From positions 1-48,433 of the forward strand of contig DASTBA010000122.1 in assembly GCA_035712285.1 (NCBI GenBank): 48,433 nt of DNA. Direction: 5' to 3'. Below are positions 1 to 10,943 of this stretch, in pieces (position 1 is the first letter of the stretch; every line of letters begins with the position of its first letter). Position numbers and translations under genes: made by a program. Under the pieces are notes generated by a model that saw only the letters and a list, made by a program, of their open reading frames with translations, was not told where the DNA came from and searched no databases. The DNA is from CAMLHP01 sp035712285. Lineage in GTDB: Bacteria > Gemmatimonadota > Gemmatimonadetes > Gemmatimonadales > GWC2-71-9.

Positions 1-326
1 TCGCAGGCGAAGATGGCGACGCCGTGCGACGCCGGCAGCCGCTCCGGGGAGCGCAGTTCGTCCAGCACCCGCGCGAGGTCGCGCCGCACCTCGTCGAGGG
101 TGCCGCGGTCGAAGCCGAGCCGGGGAAGTGATTCCTCCAGCAGGCGGGCGCGGTTCCGGAGCTTGATGAGGTACTTGCCGCGGGCCCGGTCGCGGGGCTC
201 GATCTTGAGGTAGCAGCTCACCACCCGGTGGCGGCCGGGCTTCAGGGCGGCGAGGCGGGACAGCTGGGACTGGAACGGCGTGCCGGAGCGGCGGATTCCG
301 CCGGACGGCCGCCGGGGGACGGCCAC
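1..326 (-). CDS. baeRF-like (bacterial eRF1-like) protein, N-terminal part only
   Basis: This is the first part of a gene that runs off the left edge of the window. From a GTG at 326 the minus strand stays open to base 1, about 108 codons. The segment from about residue 20 (RLAALKPGRHRVVSCYLKIE), followed by a charged amphipathic helix and then ASHGVAIFAC near residue 100, resembles the N-terminal region of the bacterial archaeo-eukaryotic release-factor-like (baeRF) family. In those proteins a Leu-Tyr-Leu strand and a GVAIFA strand are typical. The family is thought to be related to eRF1/Vms1-type ribosome rescue, but its bacterial function is largely unknown. The gene begins 4 nt after the acyl-CoA mutase stop, so it probably belongs to the same operon. 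The start is uncertain: GTG fits the operon spacing, but no good Shine-Dalgarno is visible. Confidence 0.55.
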   Translation of the reverse strand, partial: MAVPRRPSGGIRRSGTPFQSQLSRLAALKPGRHRVVSCYLKIEPRDRARGKYLIKLRNRARLLEESLPRLGFDRGTLDEVRRDLARVLDELRSPERLPASHGVAIFAC

Positions 327-330
327 GGTA

Positions 331-2030
<1,700 letters not shown>

Positions 2031-2034
<4 letters not shown>

Positions 2035-3065
2035 GCGTGAATCCCCGTCCGGAGTCCGTCCAGCACCTGGCCCGCCACCTCATACGGCGAGATGCGCCCG
2101 GCCATTTCGTCGTCCAGGCGTCCGGCCAGCCGGGCTGCGGAGTCGGTCCCGGTCCAGACCCAGCGCCGGAGCGCCCGCTCGAACACCTCGCGGGAGCGTT
2201 CCAGCATGCGCTGGCGCCGGCGCGCCTCCAGCGTCCCGGAGTGGCTCAGCCAGGCGAAATGCCGCTCGAGCTGCTCCAGCAGCGCGCCGACGCCGTCCCC
2301 GCGCGTGGCGACCGCCTGGATCACCGGCTGGCGCCACGCCGTGTCATCGGCATCCACGCCGGCCGCGCGCGGCCCACCGGCGCGGATGCCGTGGTGCGCC
2401 GGCACGTGCCGGAAGGCGTTGCCCCGGCGAATTCCGAGGGTGATTTCGATCTCGCGGCAGAGTTTGTCGGCACCGGGGCGGTCGGCCTTGTTCACGACGA
2501 AGAGGTCCGCGATCTCCATGACACCGGACTTCAGCGCCTGGATGCCATCGCCCGATTCGGGCACCAGGACCAGCACGGTGGAATCGGCCGCGCGCGAAAT
2601 GTCCATCTCCGACTGGCCCACGCCCACCGTCTCGACCAGGATGCGGTCGAACCCTGCGGCATCGAGGACGTCGCACACCTCGCGCGTCGTGGTGGCGACG
2701 CCGCCCAGCGAGCCGCGGGTGGCCATCGAGCGAATGAAGACCCCATCGTCCAGCGCCACCGCCTCCATCCGGATCCGGTCGCCAAGCAGTGCACCGCCCG
2801 TGAACGGGCTGGTCGGATCCACCGCGACCACCGCCACCGTGCGGCCGGCCGCGCGGTACGCCGTCACGAGCGCCTGGGTGAGGGTGGACTTCCCGGCCCC
2901 CGGCGGCCCGGTGATGCCGATGCGATGCGCGCGGCCAAGTTGCGGATGGATGGCAGTCAGCAACTGCTCGAACCCCGGCCGGGCGTTTTCCACGAGGGAG
3001 ATCGCCCGCGCGAGCGCGGCCGGCTGCCGGGCAGGGAGTTCAGCGAGGAGCCGGTCGAGTTCCAT
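2031..3065 (-). CDS. meaB: Acyl-CoA mutase-associated GTPase MeaB/ArgK
   Basis: This 344-residue G3E-family P-loop GTPase loads and protects the adenosylcobalamin cofactor of acyl-CoA mutases. The Walker A motif GPPGAGKST lies at residues 53-61, with the MeaB-type DPTSPFTGG stretch after it and an NKAD guanine-specificity motif further on. Its stop overlaps the start of the mutase gene by 4 nt (ATGA), which couples translation of chaperone and client. The length is normal for the family. It starts 48 nt after the DedA stop, so this pair may be transcribed with the upstream transporter genes or from a promoter in that small gap. Confidence 0.95.
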
Positions 3066-3113
3066 GCATGGAAATTGGCCGGGGACAACGTCTTGGGCAA
3101 GCGCACGACGATT

Positions 3114-3686
3114 CTAGACGTCGTCCTCCACGAGGTGCCGGCGGCGGGCAGTGCGCTTGAAGACAATGAGCACGAGGATGCCGAGGACCACGCCCGCCAG
3201 CAGCAGAAACTCGATGCGGTGAATCCGGCCCAGGAGCGCGTGCGCACTGCCGCTGAAGAGGAAGCCGAGGCCGGCGAAGAAGATGCCTCCTGCCAGGCAC
3301 CCGATGGCGTCGATCAGGACAAAGCGCGCGATCGGCAGGCCGTGCAGCCCCCAGAACAGCATGCTCGCGTTCTTGGTGCCGTAGATGAACCGGGTGGTGA
3401 GGAGCTGCCACGGCCCGAGCCGCGAGGCGAGCAGTTCCACCTTGTGACCCACCCTGCGATACAGCGCCCCGCCCTTGATGCGGTGGGACGCCTGGCGGCC
3501 GACGAGGTACCACGCGAGATCCGACACGAAGCAGCCGAGGGCGCCAACCAGCACGGCGAGGCGCCAGCTGAAGTAGCCGAGGTGGGACGCGACCCCGCCG
3601 AGCACGAGCGTGAGGTCGCCCTCGAGGGCGGCGCCGATGCCGACGGCCCGGAGCCCGTACTCCGCGATGAGCGATTGCAGATTCAC
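3114..3686 (-). CDS. DedA/VTT-family membrane protein
   Basis: This 190-residue polytopic inner-membrane protein fits the DedA (SNARE-associated, VTT) family. It has an acidic N-terminal half-helix (AALEGDLTLVLGG, about 19-31), a GxxxSD(x)AWYLVGR segment in the first third, and the re-entrant region RFIYGTKNASMLFWGLHGL in the middle. The C-terminus ends with a long hydrophobic helix and a short basic tail. Members are implicated in undecaprenyl-phosphate or phosphatidylethanolamine flipping and in envelope homeostasis. The variant FIYG in place of the usual FIPG is worth noting. It overlaps the mgtE stop by 4 nt and lies in the same minus-strand operon. The substrate cannot be told from sequence. 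Confidence 0.85.
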   Translation of the reverse strand: MNLQSLIAEYGLRAVGIGAALEGDLTLVLGGVASHLGYFSWRLAVLVGALGCFVSDLAWYLVGRQASHRIKGGALYRRVGHKVELLASRLGPWQLLTTRFIYGTKNASMLFWGLHGLPIARFVLIDAIGCLAGGIFFAGLGFLFSGSAHALLGRIHRIEFLLLAGVVLGILVLIVFKRTARRRHLVEDDV

Positions 3687-5020
3687 AGGAGCAGGATTCC
3701 GGCGAGCCAGAGGAGGAGGAAGAAGCCACAGACATCGGTGAACGTCGTGACGAAGATGGAGGAGGCGACGGCCGGATCCACGCCGCGCCGCTCCAGCACG
3801 ATCGGGATGAAGGCGCCGGCGAGGCCGGCCACCAGCAGGTTGCCGACCATGGCCAGGAACACCACGACGCCCAGCATGGCGCCCTGGTGCAGCAGCAGCG
3901 CCACCACCCCCACCACCAGGCCGTTGGCGACGCCATTCGTGACCCCCACCAGCGCCTCCTTGCCGACCACCCGGGTGAACTGGCCGCGTGGAATGAGGCC
4001 CAGCGCGAGGCGCCGCACGGTGACGGCCAGGGCCTGGGTCCCGGCGTTGCCGCCCATGCCGGCGATGATCGGCATGATCACGGCGAGGGTGGTGAGTTTC
4101 CGGATGAGATCCTGGTGGGTGAAGATGACGCTCGCGGCGAGGAACGCGGTGGCAAGATTGATGAGGAGCCAGGGCAGGCGGCTCCGGACGGCATCCCGCC
4201 AGCCGGCCTGCAGCGCCTCCCCCGCCGAGGTGCCGGCAAACTGCAGCATGTCCTCGGTGCTTTCCGCCTCCACCACGTCCATCAGGTCATCGAAGGTCAC
4301 CCGCCCGAGCAGCGTGCCGGCGGCATCCACCACCGGCATGCTCGCCTGGTTGTAGCGCGACAGGAGGCGCGCCACTTCCTCCTGGTCCATGTCCGGCGGA
4401 ATGGTGACCTCCGCCGCGCCCATGAACTCCCGGACCGGCCGCTCGGGGCGGCTGGCGACCAGCTGCTTGAGCGGCAGCACCCCTTTCAGGGTACGCGCGC
4501 CGTTCACCACGAAGACCTGGTAGAACTCCTCCACTTCCTCCGCCTGCCGCCGGATGCTCTCCAGCGCTTCCGCCGCGGTCTCGGTGTCCAGCACCGTGAC
4601 CACGCGGGTCGTCATGCGGCCGCCGGCGGTTTCCTCGTCGTACCGGAGGAGTTCCTCGACCTCCTCGCGATCGTCCACCTCGCGCAGGATGCGCTCGGCC
4701 TGATCGGGGTCGAGTTCGCCAAGGATGTCGGCCGCGTCGTCGTCATCGAGCTCGTCCACCAGGGCGGCCGCCCGGGCCGGTGCCAGGGCCGCGAGCAGCT
4801 CGCCCGGATGGGAGTCGTCGGGCATCTCGGCGAGGGTCCGGCTCGCGAGCTCCGTCGGCAGGGCCTCGACCAGCCGGAGGCGCTCGTCATCCTCGAGCGC
4901 CTGCAGGACTTCGGCGAGGTCGGCGGGCTCGCACTCCCGGGCTGCCGCCAGGGCGCCGTGCAGGTCACCGCCCTGCACCAGGCGGGCGATCGCCGAGGGA
5001 TCGAAGACACGGCCGGTCAT
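3683..5020 (-). CDS. mgtE: Magnesium transporter MgtE
   Basis: This 445-residue protein has full MgtE architecture. An acidic superhelical N domain covers about 10-130, rich in Asp/Glu, with the run ELDDDDAADILGELDPDQAE. Two CBS domains follow at about 135-260, then five transmembrane helices from about 280 to the end. The pore signature is visible as IMPIIAGMGGNAGTQALAV. MgtE is a Mg2+-gated Mg2+ channel in the inner membrane, and the N and CBS domains sense cytosolic Mg2+. It is coupled by a 4-nt overlap to the upstream CNNM-like gene and by another to dedA. With the two CNNM proteins it makes a three-gene magnesium block. Confidence 0.96.
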   Translation of the reverse strand: MTGRVFDPSAIARLVQGGDLHGALAAARECEPADLAEVLQALEDDERLRLVEALPTELASRTLAEMPDDSHPGELLAALAPARAAALVDELDDDDAADILGELDPDQAERILREVDDREEVEELLRYDEETAGGRMTTRVVTVLDTETAAEALESIRRQAEEVEEFYQVFVVNGARTLKGVLPLKQLVASRPERPVREFMGAAEVTIPPDMDQEEVARLLSRYNQASMPVVDAAGTLLGRVTFDDLMDVVEAESTEDMLQFAGTSAGEALQAGWRDAVRSRLPWLLINLATAFLAASVIFTHQDLIRKLTTLAVIMPIIAGMGGNAGTQALAVTVRRLALGLIPRGQFTRVVGKEALVGVTNGVANGLVVGVVALLLHQGAMLGVVVFLAMVGNLLVAGLAGAFIPIVLERRGVDPAVASSIFVTTFTDVCGFFLLLWLAGILLL

Positions 5021-6204
5021 CGCTGCATTCCCAGCCGCACCGCCGGTGGCGGCGCCAGGCGCACGAGCATCCGCTCGATGCGCGCCGGCGAGGCCTGCAC
5101 GACGTCCACTTCGAGGCCGCCGATGAGGAAGCGCTCCCCGGTCGCGGGAATCCGGCCGGCCAGCTCGGTGACCCGGCCCGCGAAGGTGGCCGCCCGGCCG
5201 GCAGGAATCTCCACGCCGAAACGTTCGGCGATCACCTCCACCGGCTCCGAACCGTCCACCTCGAGCAGGACATGCCCGGGCGCAGGCCGCGGGCTGCTTT
5301 CGTCATCGTGCTCGTCGAAGATCTCGCCCACCAGTTCCTCGAGGAGGTCCTCCAGGGTGACGATGCCTTGCGTCCCGCCGAATTCGTCGATCACGACGGC
5401 CAGGTGCCGCCGCTCCCGCTGCATGTCGAGCAGCAGGTCGCCGCAGCTCCGGGTGGCCGGCGCGATGGTCACCGGCCGGATCGGCAGCGAGTCCTGGGGA
5501 CGCAGCTTGAACAGGTCGAAGGCGTGCAGCATGCCGACGACCTCGTCCAGGGTGCGGCGATACACGGGAATCCGGCTGTATCCGCTCTCGAGGAAGACGC
5601 GGCGCAGGTCGGCAAGGTCGGCGTCCTCCGGTACCGCCACCATGTCGGTGCGCGGCGTCATCACTTCCCGCACCTGGCGTCCGGTGAACGACATGACGCC
5701 GCCGATCAGCAGCAGTTCCTCGTCGTCGGCGGCCCCGGCGGCGGCGGCTTCCCGCCAGACCGGCCCCAGGTCCCGTGGGGCCGCGCGCTGGCGGGACGGA
5801 AGCACGAGGCCCATCAGGTGCGCCCAGGGCGCGAACACCGGCATCAGTGCGTCCAGCACCGTCTCCGCGCGCGGCTCGGTGAGCCACCGCGGCACCAGGT
5901 AGCCGGCCGCCAGCGCCACCGGCAGGACAATGAGCGCCACGCCCGCGATCGAGAGCAGGACGGTCGCGCCGATGACGCCGGGCAGCGCCATGGCGAGGAG
6001 AATGACGCCGAGCGAGGTGGTGGTGGACGCGGCGGTCAGGCGCTCGTCGGCGTCGAGCAGCCAGTCCAGCGATGCCCCGGAGCCCCGGAGGCGGCGGGAG
6101 AGCGCCTCCGCGAGGTGGCGCTTGCTGACCGCCATCTGGGCGGCGCCCGCGGTGGCGCCAAAGACGGTCAGGAGCAGGCCCAGCAGCACGGCGAGCCAGA
6201 TCAT
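5017..6204 (-). CDS. CNNM/CorC-type DUF21-CBS protein (second copy)
   Basis: This 395-residue protein has an N-terminal DUF21 transmembrane region (about 1-150), a CBS pair (about 185-310, starting at MSFTGRQVREVMTPRTDMV), and a CorC_HlyC transporter-associated domain in the last 85 residues. The family was once called hemolysin-like. Structural work on CNNM/CorC homologues points to Mg2+ (Na+-coupled) export. The linker residues DEFGGTQGIVTLEDLLEEL are typical of the second CBS domain. The gene overlaps the preceding paralogue and the following mgtE by 4 nt on each side. It has the same fold order as the upstream copy but is clearly diverged, so the duplication is old. Confidence 0.9.
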   Translation of the reverse strand: MIWLAVLLGLLLTVFGATAGAAQMAVSKRHLAEALSRRLRGSGASLDWLLDADERLTAASTTTSLGVILLAMALPGVIGATVLLSIAGVALIVLPVALAAGYLVPRWLTEPRAETVLDALMPVFAPWAHLMGLVLPSRQRAAPRDLGPVWREAAAAGAADDEELLLIGGVMSFTGRQVREVMTPRTDMVAVPEDADLADLRRVFLESGYSRIPVYRRTLDEVVGMLHAFDLFKLRPQDSLPIRPVTIAPATRSCGDLLLDMQRERRHLAVVIDEFGGTQGIVTLEDLLEELVGEIFDEHDDESSPRPAPGHVLLEVDGSEPVEVIAERFGVEIPAGRAATFAGRVTELAGRIPATGERFLIGGLEVDVVQASPARIERMLVRLAPPPAVRLGMQR

Positions 6205-7391
6205 GACTGGCTCCCGACGGCCGGCTCCGCCTCCGGCACGCGCCGCACGCTGACCCTCCGCACCCGCCGGCGGAAGACCTGCTCCACCATGAGTTCGAAG
6301 CCGTCCACGCGGATGCGTTCGCCCAGGCGCGGGACCCGCCCGAACTCCGCCAGCACCAGCCCGCCGACGGTCGCGACATCCTCGCGGCCGAAGTCGTGCC
6401 CGAGTTCCGCCTCCAGCTCGGCCAGCGCCACGCCGCCCTGCACCCGCAGATGGGCGTCCGACAGCCGCTGGATCGGCGGCACTTCATCGGTGTCGTACTC
6501 GTCCTGGATCTCGCCCACGATCTGCTCGAGGATATCCTCCAGCGTCACGATGCCGGCGGTGCCGCCGAACTCATCCACCACGACGGCCAGGTGCGCCGGG
6601 CCCCGCTGGAAGTCGCGCAGCTGACGGTCAAGCGTCTTCCCCTCGGGCACGAACGCCGCCGGGCGGATCAGCGACTGCCACGGCTCGTCCGATTCGTCCT
6701 CGGACAGCCGCGCCAGCATGTCCTTGGCGTAGATCACGCCCGCCACCGTGTCCGGTCCGCCGTCCGAGACGAGGAGCCGCGCGTGCTCCGAGCGGCGGAG
6801 CACGTGCACCACCTCGATGCGGGAGTCCTGCACATCCACCCCGACGATGTCGATCCGGGGCGTCATCACCTCCGCCACGGTCATGTCGGCGAGCGAGAAG
6901 ACTCCGAGGAGCATGTCGCGCTGGGCGCGGCCGAGATCCGGCCTGGCCGCGTGGCGCACCGGCACCACGCGGGCATCGAGACGGGAGACGGCACGCAGCA
7001 GCGGTGCGAAGGGAACCAGCGAGCGGACCGCCACCTTGCGGACCGGCCCGGTGAGTTCCGGTGCGATGGCGGCGAGCAGCCGGGGCAGGAGATCGCCGAG
7101 CGCCCAGACCAGCGCCACGGCCACGATCAGGCGGGTGAGCGCGCCCCCGGGACCGCGGATCCACCACAGCACCGCGCTGCCCGCCACCACGCCCGCGAGC
7201 GAGACCAGCACGAGATGCGCGACATGCAGGCTCCGCTGGATCGGAAGCGGGCCGGTGCCGGAGGCCAGCTGCCGCGCCAGCATCCGCGGCATGCCGTCCT
7301 CGGCCTCGCCGGCGAAGGCCAGCAATCCCGCCCAGAGCGTAAGGAGGAGCATGACCAGCGGCGCGATGAACTGCTGCAGGGCATCGATCAC
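6201..7391 (-). CDS. CNNM/CorC-type DUF21-CBS protein (first copy)
   Basis: This is the first of two tandem CNNM paralogues, 396 residues from the GTG at 7391. That GTG overlaps the ybeY stop (GTGA) and sits 8 nt after a GGAG, so I prefer it to an upstream start inside ybeY. Domains in order are a DUF21 membrane part (about 1-130), a CBS pair (about 170-300, with VMTPRIDIVGVDV and DEFGGTAGIVTLEDILEQI), and a CorC_HlyC domain (about 315-390). Its place directly after ybeY mirrors the ybeZ-ybeY-ybeX arrangement of Proteobacteria, where YbeX is a CorC-like protein linked to Mg2+ and ribosome metabolism. It is probably the functional YbeX equivalent. Confidence 0.9.
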   Translation of the reverse strand: MIDALQQFIAPLVMLLLTLWAGLLAFAGEAEDGMPRMLARQLASGTGPLPIQRSLHVAHLVLVSLAGVVAGSAVLWWIRGPGGALTRLIVAVALVWALGDLLPRLLAAIAPELTGPVRKVAVRSLVPFAPLLRAVSRLDARVVPVRHAARPDLGRAQRDMLLGVFSLADMTVAEVMTPRIDIVGVDVQDSRIEVVHVLRRSEHARLLVSDGGPDTVAGVIYAKDMLARLSEDESDEPWQSLIRPAAFVPEGKTLDRQLRDFQRGPAHLAVVVDEFGGTAGIVTLEDILEQIVGEIQDEYDTDEVPPIQRLSDAHLRVQGGVALAELEAELGHDFGREDVATVGGLVLAEFGRVPRLGERIRVDGFELMVEQVFRRRVRRVSVRRVPEAEPAVGSQS

Positions 7392-7804
7392 GCCAGCTGC
7401 TCCACGTAGCGTTCCTGGCGGCGCCACATCGGCGAGCGCTCCCGGTCCTCTCCCTCCGGGTGGTCGTGCCCCAGGACGTGCAGCGTGCCGTGGATCACGA
7501 GGCGCACCAGCTCCCGCCGCGCCGTCGTGCCGGCATGCGCCGCCTCCTGCCGGGCCACCGCCGGGCAGATGTAGACGTCGCCCACGAGCGGAGCCCCGGC
7601 GTGCCGGAGCGCAAACGCCAGGACATCGGTGGGACGATCCTTCCCCTTGTGGCGGCGGTTCAGCGCGCGCATGGTCGCGGGCCCCACGAAGGACACCGAG
7701 ACCTGCGCCTGCCGGCGTTCACCGGCCAGCACCGCCGTCACGATCCGCCGCACCACCGATGACGACAGGCCGCGCGCCCGGCCGCCGACCACGACCTCAG
7801 CCAC
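7388..7804 (-). CDS. ybeY: Endoribonuclease/rRNA maturation factor YbeY
   Basis: YbeY is a zinc metalloprotein needed for 16S rRNA 3'-end maturation and ribosome quality control. The signature HGTLHVLGHDH, with three zinc-binding histidines, is present near residues 104-114. NRRHKGKDRPTDVLAF in the middle is also typical. I place the start at GTG 7804, giving 138 residues. This GTG has GAGGTGG about 7 nt upstream and overlaps the pgpH stop by 8 nt. An upstream extension in the same frame lies wholly inside pgpH and reads as low-complexity shadow sequence. The order phoH, 7TM-HD, ybeY is a widely conserved cluster. Confidence 0.94.
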   Translation of the reverse strand: MAEVVVGGRARGLSSSVVRRIVTAVLAGERRQAQVSVSFVGPATMRALNRRHKGKDRPTDVLAFALRHAGAPLVGDVYICPAVARQEAAHAGTTARRELVRLVIHGTLHVLGHDHPEGEDRERSPMWRRQERYVEQLA

Positions 7805-9968
7805 CGGACGCCACCTCGGTGCTGGACCGGAAGACACGAGAGGTCGGGGCCGGGCCAGGATACTCGATCCGGGTGTGGAACTGCGAAGTGAGCACGCGGG
7901 CGAACTCCTCGCGCACGCGATCGAGATCCCGGAGGGTGAGTGGCGCATCGTCCAGCTGCCCCGAGGCGACCCGCTGGCCCACCATCTCGTTGATCGCCGC
8001 GCGGACCGACTCGGGGCTGGGCCGCTGGAGCGTGCGCACCACCGCCTCCACCGAGTCGGCGAGCATCACCACGGCGGTCTCGCGCGACCGGGGCCTCGGC
8101 CCCGGATACCGGAACGCCTCGGCGTCCACGTCCGCCACGTTCCGGCCCTCGCTCGCGCGATAGAGGAAGTAGCGGATCTCGCCGGTGCCGTGGTGCTCGG
8201 GAATGAAGGCCGCCACCGAGGACGGCAGCCGGGCCTCCTCCGCCAGCCGCATGCCCTCGGTCACGTGGCTGCGGATGATGGCGGCGCTCTCTCCCGGCTC
8301 CAGGCGGTCGTGCGGGTTGGCGCCGCGCGCCTGGTTCTCCACGAAGAACTGCGGACGCACCAGCTTGCCGATGTCGTGGTAGTAGCAGCCCACCCGGGCG
8401 AGGAGGCCGTTGGCGCCGATCACCGTGCAGGCCGACTCGCAGAGATTGGCCATGGTGATGCTGTGCGCCCAGGTCCCGGGCGCCTCGACCGCGAGCCGCC
8501 GGAGCAGCGGCCGGGACGGATCCGCGAGTTCCAGCAGCGTGAGGTCGGTGGTGCGCCGGGTGGCGCTCTCGGCAAACGGGAGGATGAGCATCGCGAGCGA
8601 GACGCTGGCCACCGCGCTGATGTAGCTCGAGAGCAGGCTCTCGATCAGCTGCTGGCGGGTCCAGCCGAGCTGCACCGCCGCCGCCACCGACGCGAGCCCG
8701 AGCGCCACCGCCAGCAGGCCGACGGTGTAGTACACCCGCGAGCGCCGGCGGATGGCGCGGACACTCATGGCCGCGGCCGTGCCGCCCACCAGGCAGAACA
8801 GCATCGCGGGCGTGGAGCGCAGCATCCACTGGCTGCCGAACAGCGCCGCGAGCGACAGCCCGGCCACCAGCGCCACCCGCCCGCTGTAGAGCATGGCGAT
8901 GATCAGCACCACCAGCGCCACCGGCAGGAGCTCGGAACGTTCCGGCACCGCCAGGGCCACCAGGCGCGCCAGCATGACGGTGGCGATCAGGAGCAGGGCG
9001 AGCACCGCCATCTCGCGCCAGCTGTTGTAGGTCTCCCGGCGGTAGAGCAGGAGCAGGAGCCAGAACGGCGCCAGCAGCAGGGCGTTCGCCAGCCAGCCGC
9101 CGGCGAAGCCGCGGCTCAGCACGTCGGCCCTGCCCCGCTGCCGCAGTTCGTTGCGCAACGCCATCAGCTTGTCGCGGACTTCGGCCGTCACCACATCGCC
9201 CTGATCCACGATCCGGTCGCCGGCGGTGAGGGCGAAGCGGAGCGAATCCACGCCCAGGCGCCGCTGCCCCCGGCGGCTGGCGGTCAGCTCCTGGTCAAAG
9301 ACGATGGTGGGGCGGAAGAAGCTTGCCGCGATCCGGCGGAAGACGCGCTGGCCCAGCGCGTCGTCCTCGGGCACCGCCGCACGGTCGGAGCGCTCGACGA
9401 AATCGGAAAAGGTGATGAGCGACGAACGGGGCACCAGCCGTTCGCGGTCGCCCCGGATCAGCGCCACCGACTGGCTGGGCTCCGCGCGGACCTGCCCCGC
9501 GTCCGCCACGCCGTCGGACAGCATGCCGCCAACGAAACGCACCAGGCTGTCGGCCATGGCGCCGCGGGACGGGGAGCGCGCGAGCCACGCCGCCTCGTCC
9601 GGGGACAGGCGCACCGACCGGGTCTCGCCGGCCCGCGCCACCACGGCGGGGCCGGAGGGCGCCGCCGCGTCCACCAGCGCCAGAAACCGGCCCAGGGCGG
9701 CGACGGCCGAATCCCGCGCCGTGGCATCGAAGCGGTAGACCGGCGGCACCTCCTGGGCCCGCGCGCTCTGCTCCTCCGCGATCTCATCGGCCGTTTTCCG
9801 GACGACGAACGAGATCGGGGCGACGACCGACTCGTCGGCCGTGGCGCCCACCGGCCAGGCCGGGATGGTCACGACGCTCGGTGCCGGGAACGCCAGCTGT
9901 GTCACCAGCGCCACCATGAGCAGCAGCGCCCAGCGTGTCACGTGCGTGCCCAGCCGGCGCAACGTCAC
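7797..9968 (-). CDS. pgpH: 7TM-HD family phosphohydrolase (PgpH-type c-di-AMP phosphodiesterase)
   Basis: This 723-residue membrane protein has an N-terminal signal anchor (about 12-28) and a large extracytoplasmic 7TMR-HDED domain (about 40-285). About seven transmembrane helices follow at 290-460, then a cytoplasmic HD domain (about 495-690). HD metal residues are visible as WAHS (His502) and YYHDIGK (His531-Asp532). PgpH proteins hydrolyse cyclic di-AMP in Firmicutes, and the same role is inferred here. The GTG start overlaps the phoH stop (GTGA). The extracytoplasmic domain suggests response to an outside signal. No diadenylate cyclase gene is in the window. Confidence 0.9.
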   Translation of the reverse strand: MTLRRLGTHVTRWALLLMVALVTQLAFPAPSVVTIPAWPVGATADESVVAPISFVVRKTADEIAEEQSARAQEVPPVYRFDATARDSAVAALGRFLALVDAAAPSGPAVVARAGETRSVRLSPDEAAWLARSPSRGAMADSLVRFVGGMLSDGVADAGQVRAEPSQSVALIRGDRERLVPRSSLITFSDFVERSDRAAVPEDDALGQRVFRRIAASFFRPTIVFDQELTASRRGQRRLGVDSLRFALTAGDRIVDQGDVVTAEVRDKLMALRNELRQRGRADVLSRGFAGGWLANALLLAPFWLLLLLYRRETYNSWREMAVLALLLIATVMLARLVALAVPERSELLPVALVVLIIAMLYSGRVALVAGLSLAALFGSQWMLRSTPAMLFCLVGGTAAAMSVRAIRRRSRVYYTVGLLAVALGLASVAAAVQLGWTRQQLIESLLSSYISAVASVSLAMLILPFAESATRRTTDLTLLELADPSRPLLRRLAVEAPGTWAHSITMANLCESACTVIGANGLLARVGCYYHDIGKLVRPQFFVENQARGANPHDRLEPGESAAIIRSHVTEGMRLAEEARLPSSVAAFIPEHHGTGEIRYFLYRASEGRNVADVDAEAFRYPGPRPRSRETAVVMLADSVEAVVRTLQRPSPESVRAAINEMVGQRVASGQLDDAPLTLRDLDRVREEFARVLTSQFHTRIEYPGPAPTSRVFRSSTEVASGG

Positions 9969-10915
9969 CCGCCCTGATCCTCCGCATAGGCGCGGATGAT
10001 CTCCCGCACCAGCCGATGGCGCACGACATCGGACTCCTCCAGGTAGGAGAAGCCGATCCCGTCGATCCCCTGCAGCACCCGCTCCACCTGCAGGAGACCG
10101 GAGTCCTCCCGCTTCGGCAGGTCGATCTGGGTCTTGTCCCCGGTGACCACCGTCTTGCTGTTCACGCCCAGCCGGGTCAGGAACATCTTCATCTGGGCGA
10201 CCGTGGCGTTCTGGGCCTCGTCGAGGATGATGAAGGCGTCCGCCAGGGTCCGGCCGCGCATGTAGGCGAGCGGCGCGATCTCGATGGTCCGCGTCTCCAG
10301 GGCGCGCTGCACCCGGTCATGCGGCATCATGTCCTCCAGCGCGTCGTAGAGCGGGCGCAGGTAGGGATCCACCTTGGCCTGCAGGTCGCCCGGGAGAAAG
10401 CCGAGCGACTCCCCGGCCTCCACGGCGGGGCGCGCAAGGATGATCCGGCGCACCCGCTTCCGGGCCAGCGCCTCGACCGCCTTGGCGACCGCCAGATAGG
10501 TCTTGCCGGTGCCGGCCGGCCCGATGCCGACCACGATGTCATTGGTGGCGATCGCCTGCAGGTACTCCCGCTGCCCCGGGGAGCGCGCGACGATCGCGCG
10601 GCGGAGTCCAGGCAGCACGATGCGGCCGTCGCCGGCGGAGGCACCGGTGTCGGCGGGCCCCTCGCTGATCAGGCGCCCGACGTCGTCGGTCGTGACCGGC
10701 TCGCCCATGCGGGCCAGGTCAATCAGCCCCTGGATGACCGGCGTGGCGCGCTCGACCTGCTCCACGCTTCCGGCCAGGGCCAGCGCATCACCGCGATAGG
10801 TGACGCGCACGCCCAGCTGTTTCTGGAGCTCCAGCAGGTTGACGTCGTTGACCCCGGTCAGCAGCAGGGGATCGGCGCCTTCGGTGGACAGCCGGTGGGT
10901 GGTATCGTCAGCCAC
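9965..10915 (-). CDS. phoH: PhoH-family ATPase (YbeZ-like)
   Basis: This 316-residue PhoH/YbeZ P-loop ATPase has Walker A GPAGTGKT at residues 132-139 and Walker B ADAFIILDEAQNA further on. The first 100 residues fit the KH-like N-terminal extension of YbeZ-type proteins. YbeZ is an RNA-associated ATPase/helicase that partners YbeY in ribosome maturation. The GTG start at 10915 has GAGG 5 nt upstream. It lies 28 nt after aspS and overlaps pgpH, so it is part of the long minus-strand operon. Confidence 0.94.
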   Translation of the reverse strand: MADDTTHRLSTEGADPLLLTGVNDVNLLELQKQLGVRVTYRGDALALAGSVEQVERATPVIQGLIDLARMGEPVTTDDVGRLISEGPADTGASAGDGRIVLPGLRRAIVARSPGQREYLQAIATNDIVVGIGPAGTGKTYLAVAKAVEALARKRVRRIILARPAVEAGESLGFLPGDLQAKVDPYLRPLYDALEDMMPHDRVQRALETRTIEIAPLAYMRGRTLADAFIILDEAQNATVAQMKMFLTRLGVNSKTVVTGDKTQIDLPKREDSGLLQVERVLQGIDGIGFSYLEESDVVRHRLVREIIRAYAEDQGG

Positions 10916-10943
10916 GACTACCTCATGTTCTGCGATGCCGGGG

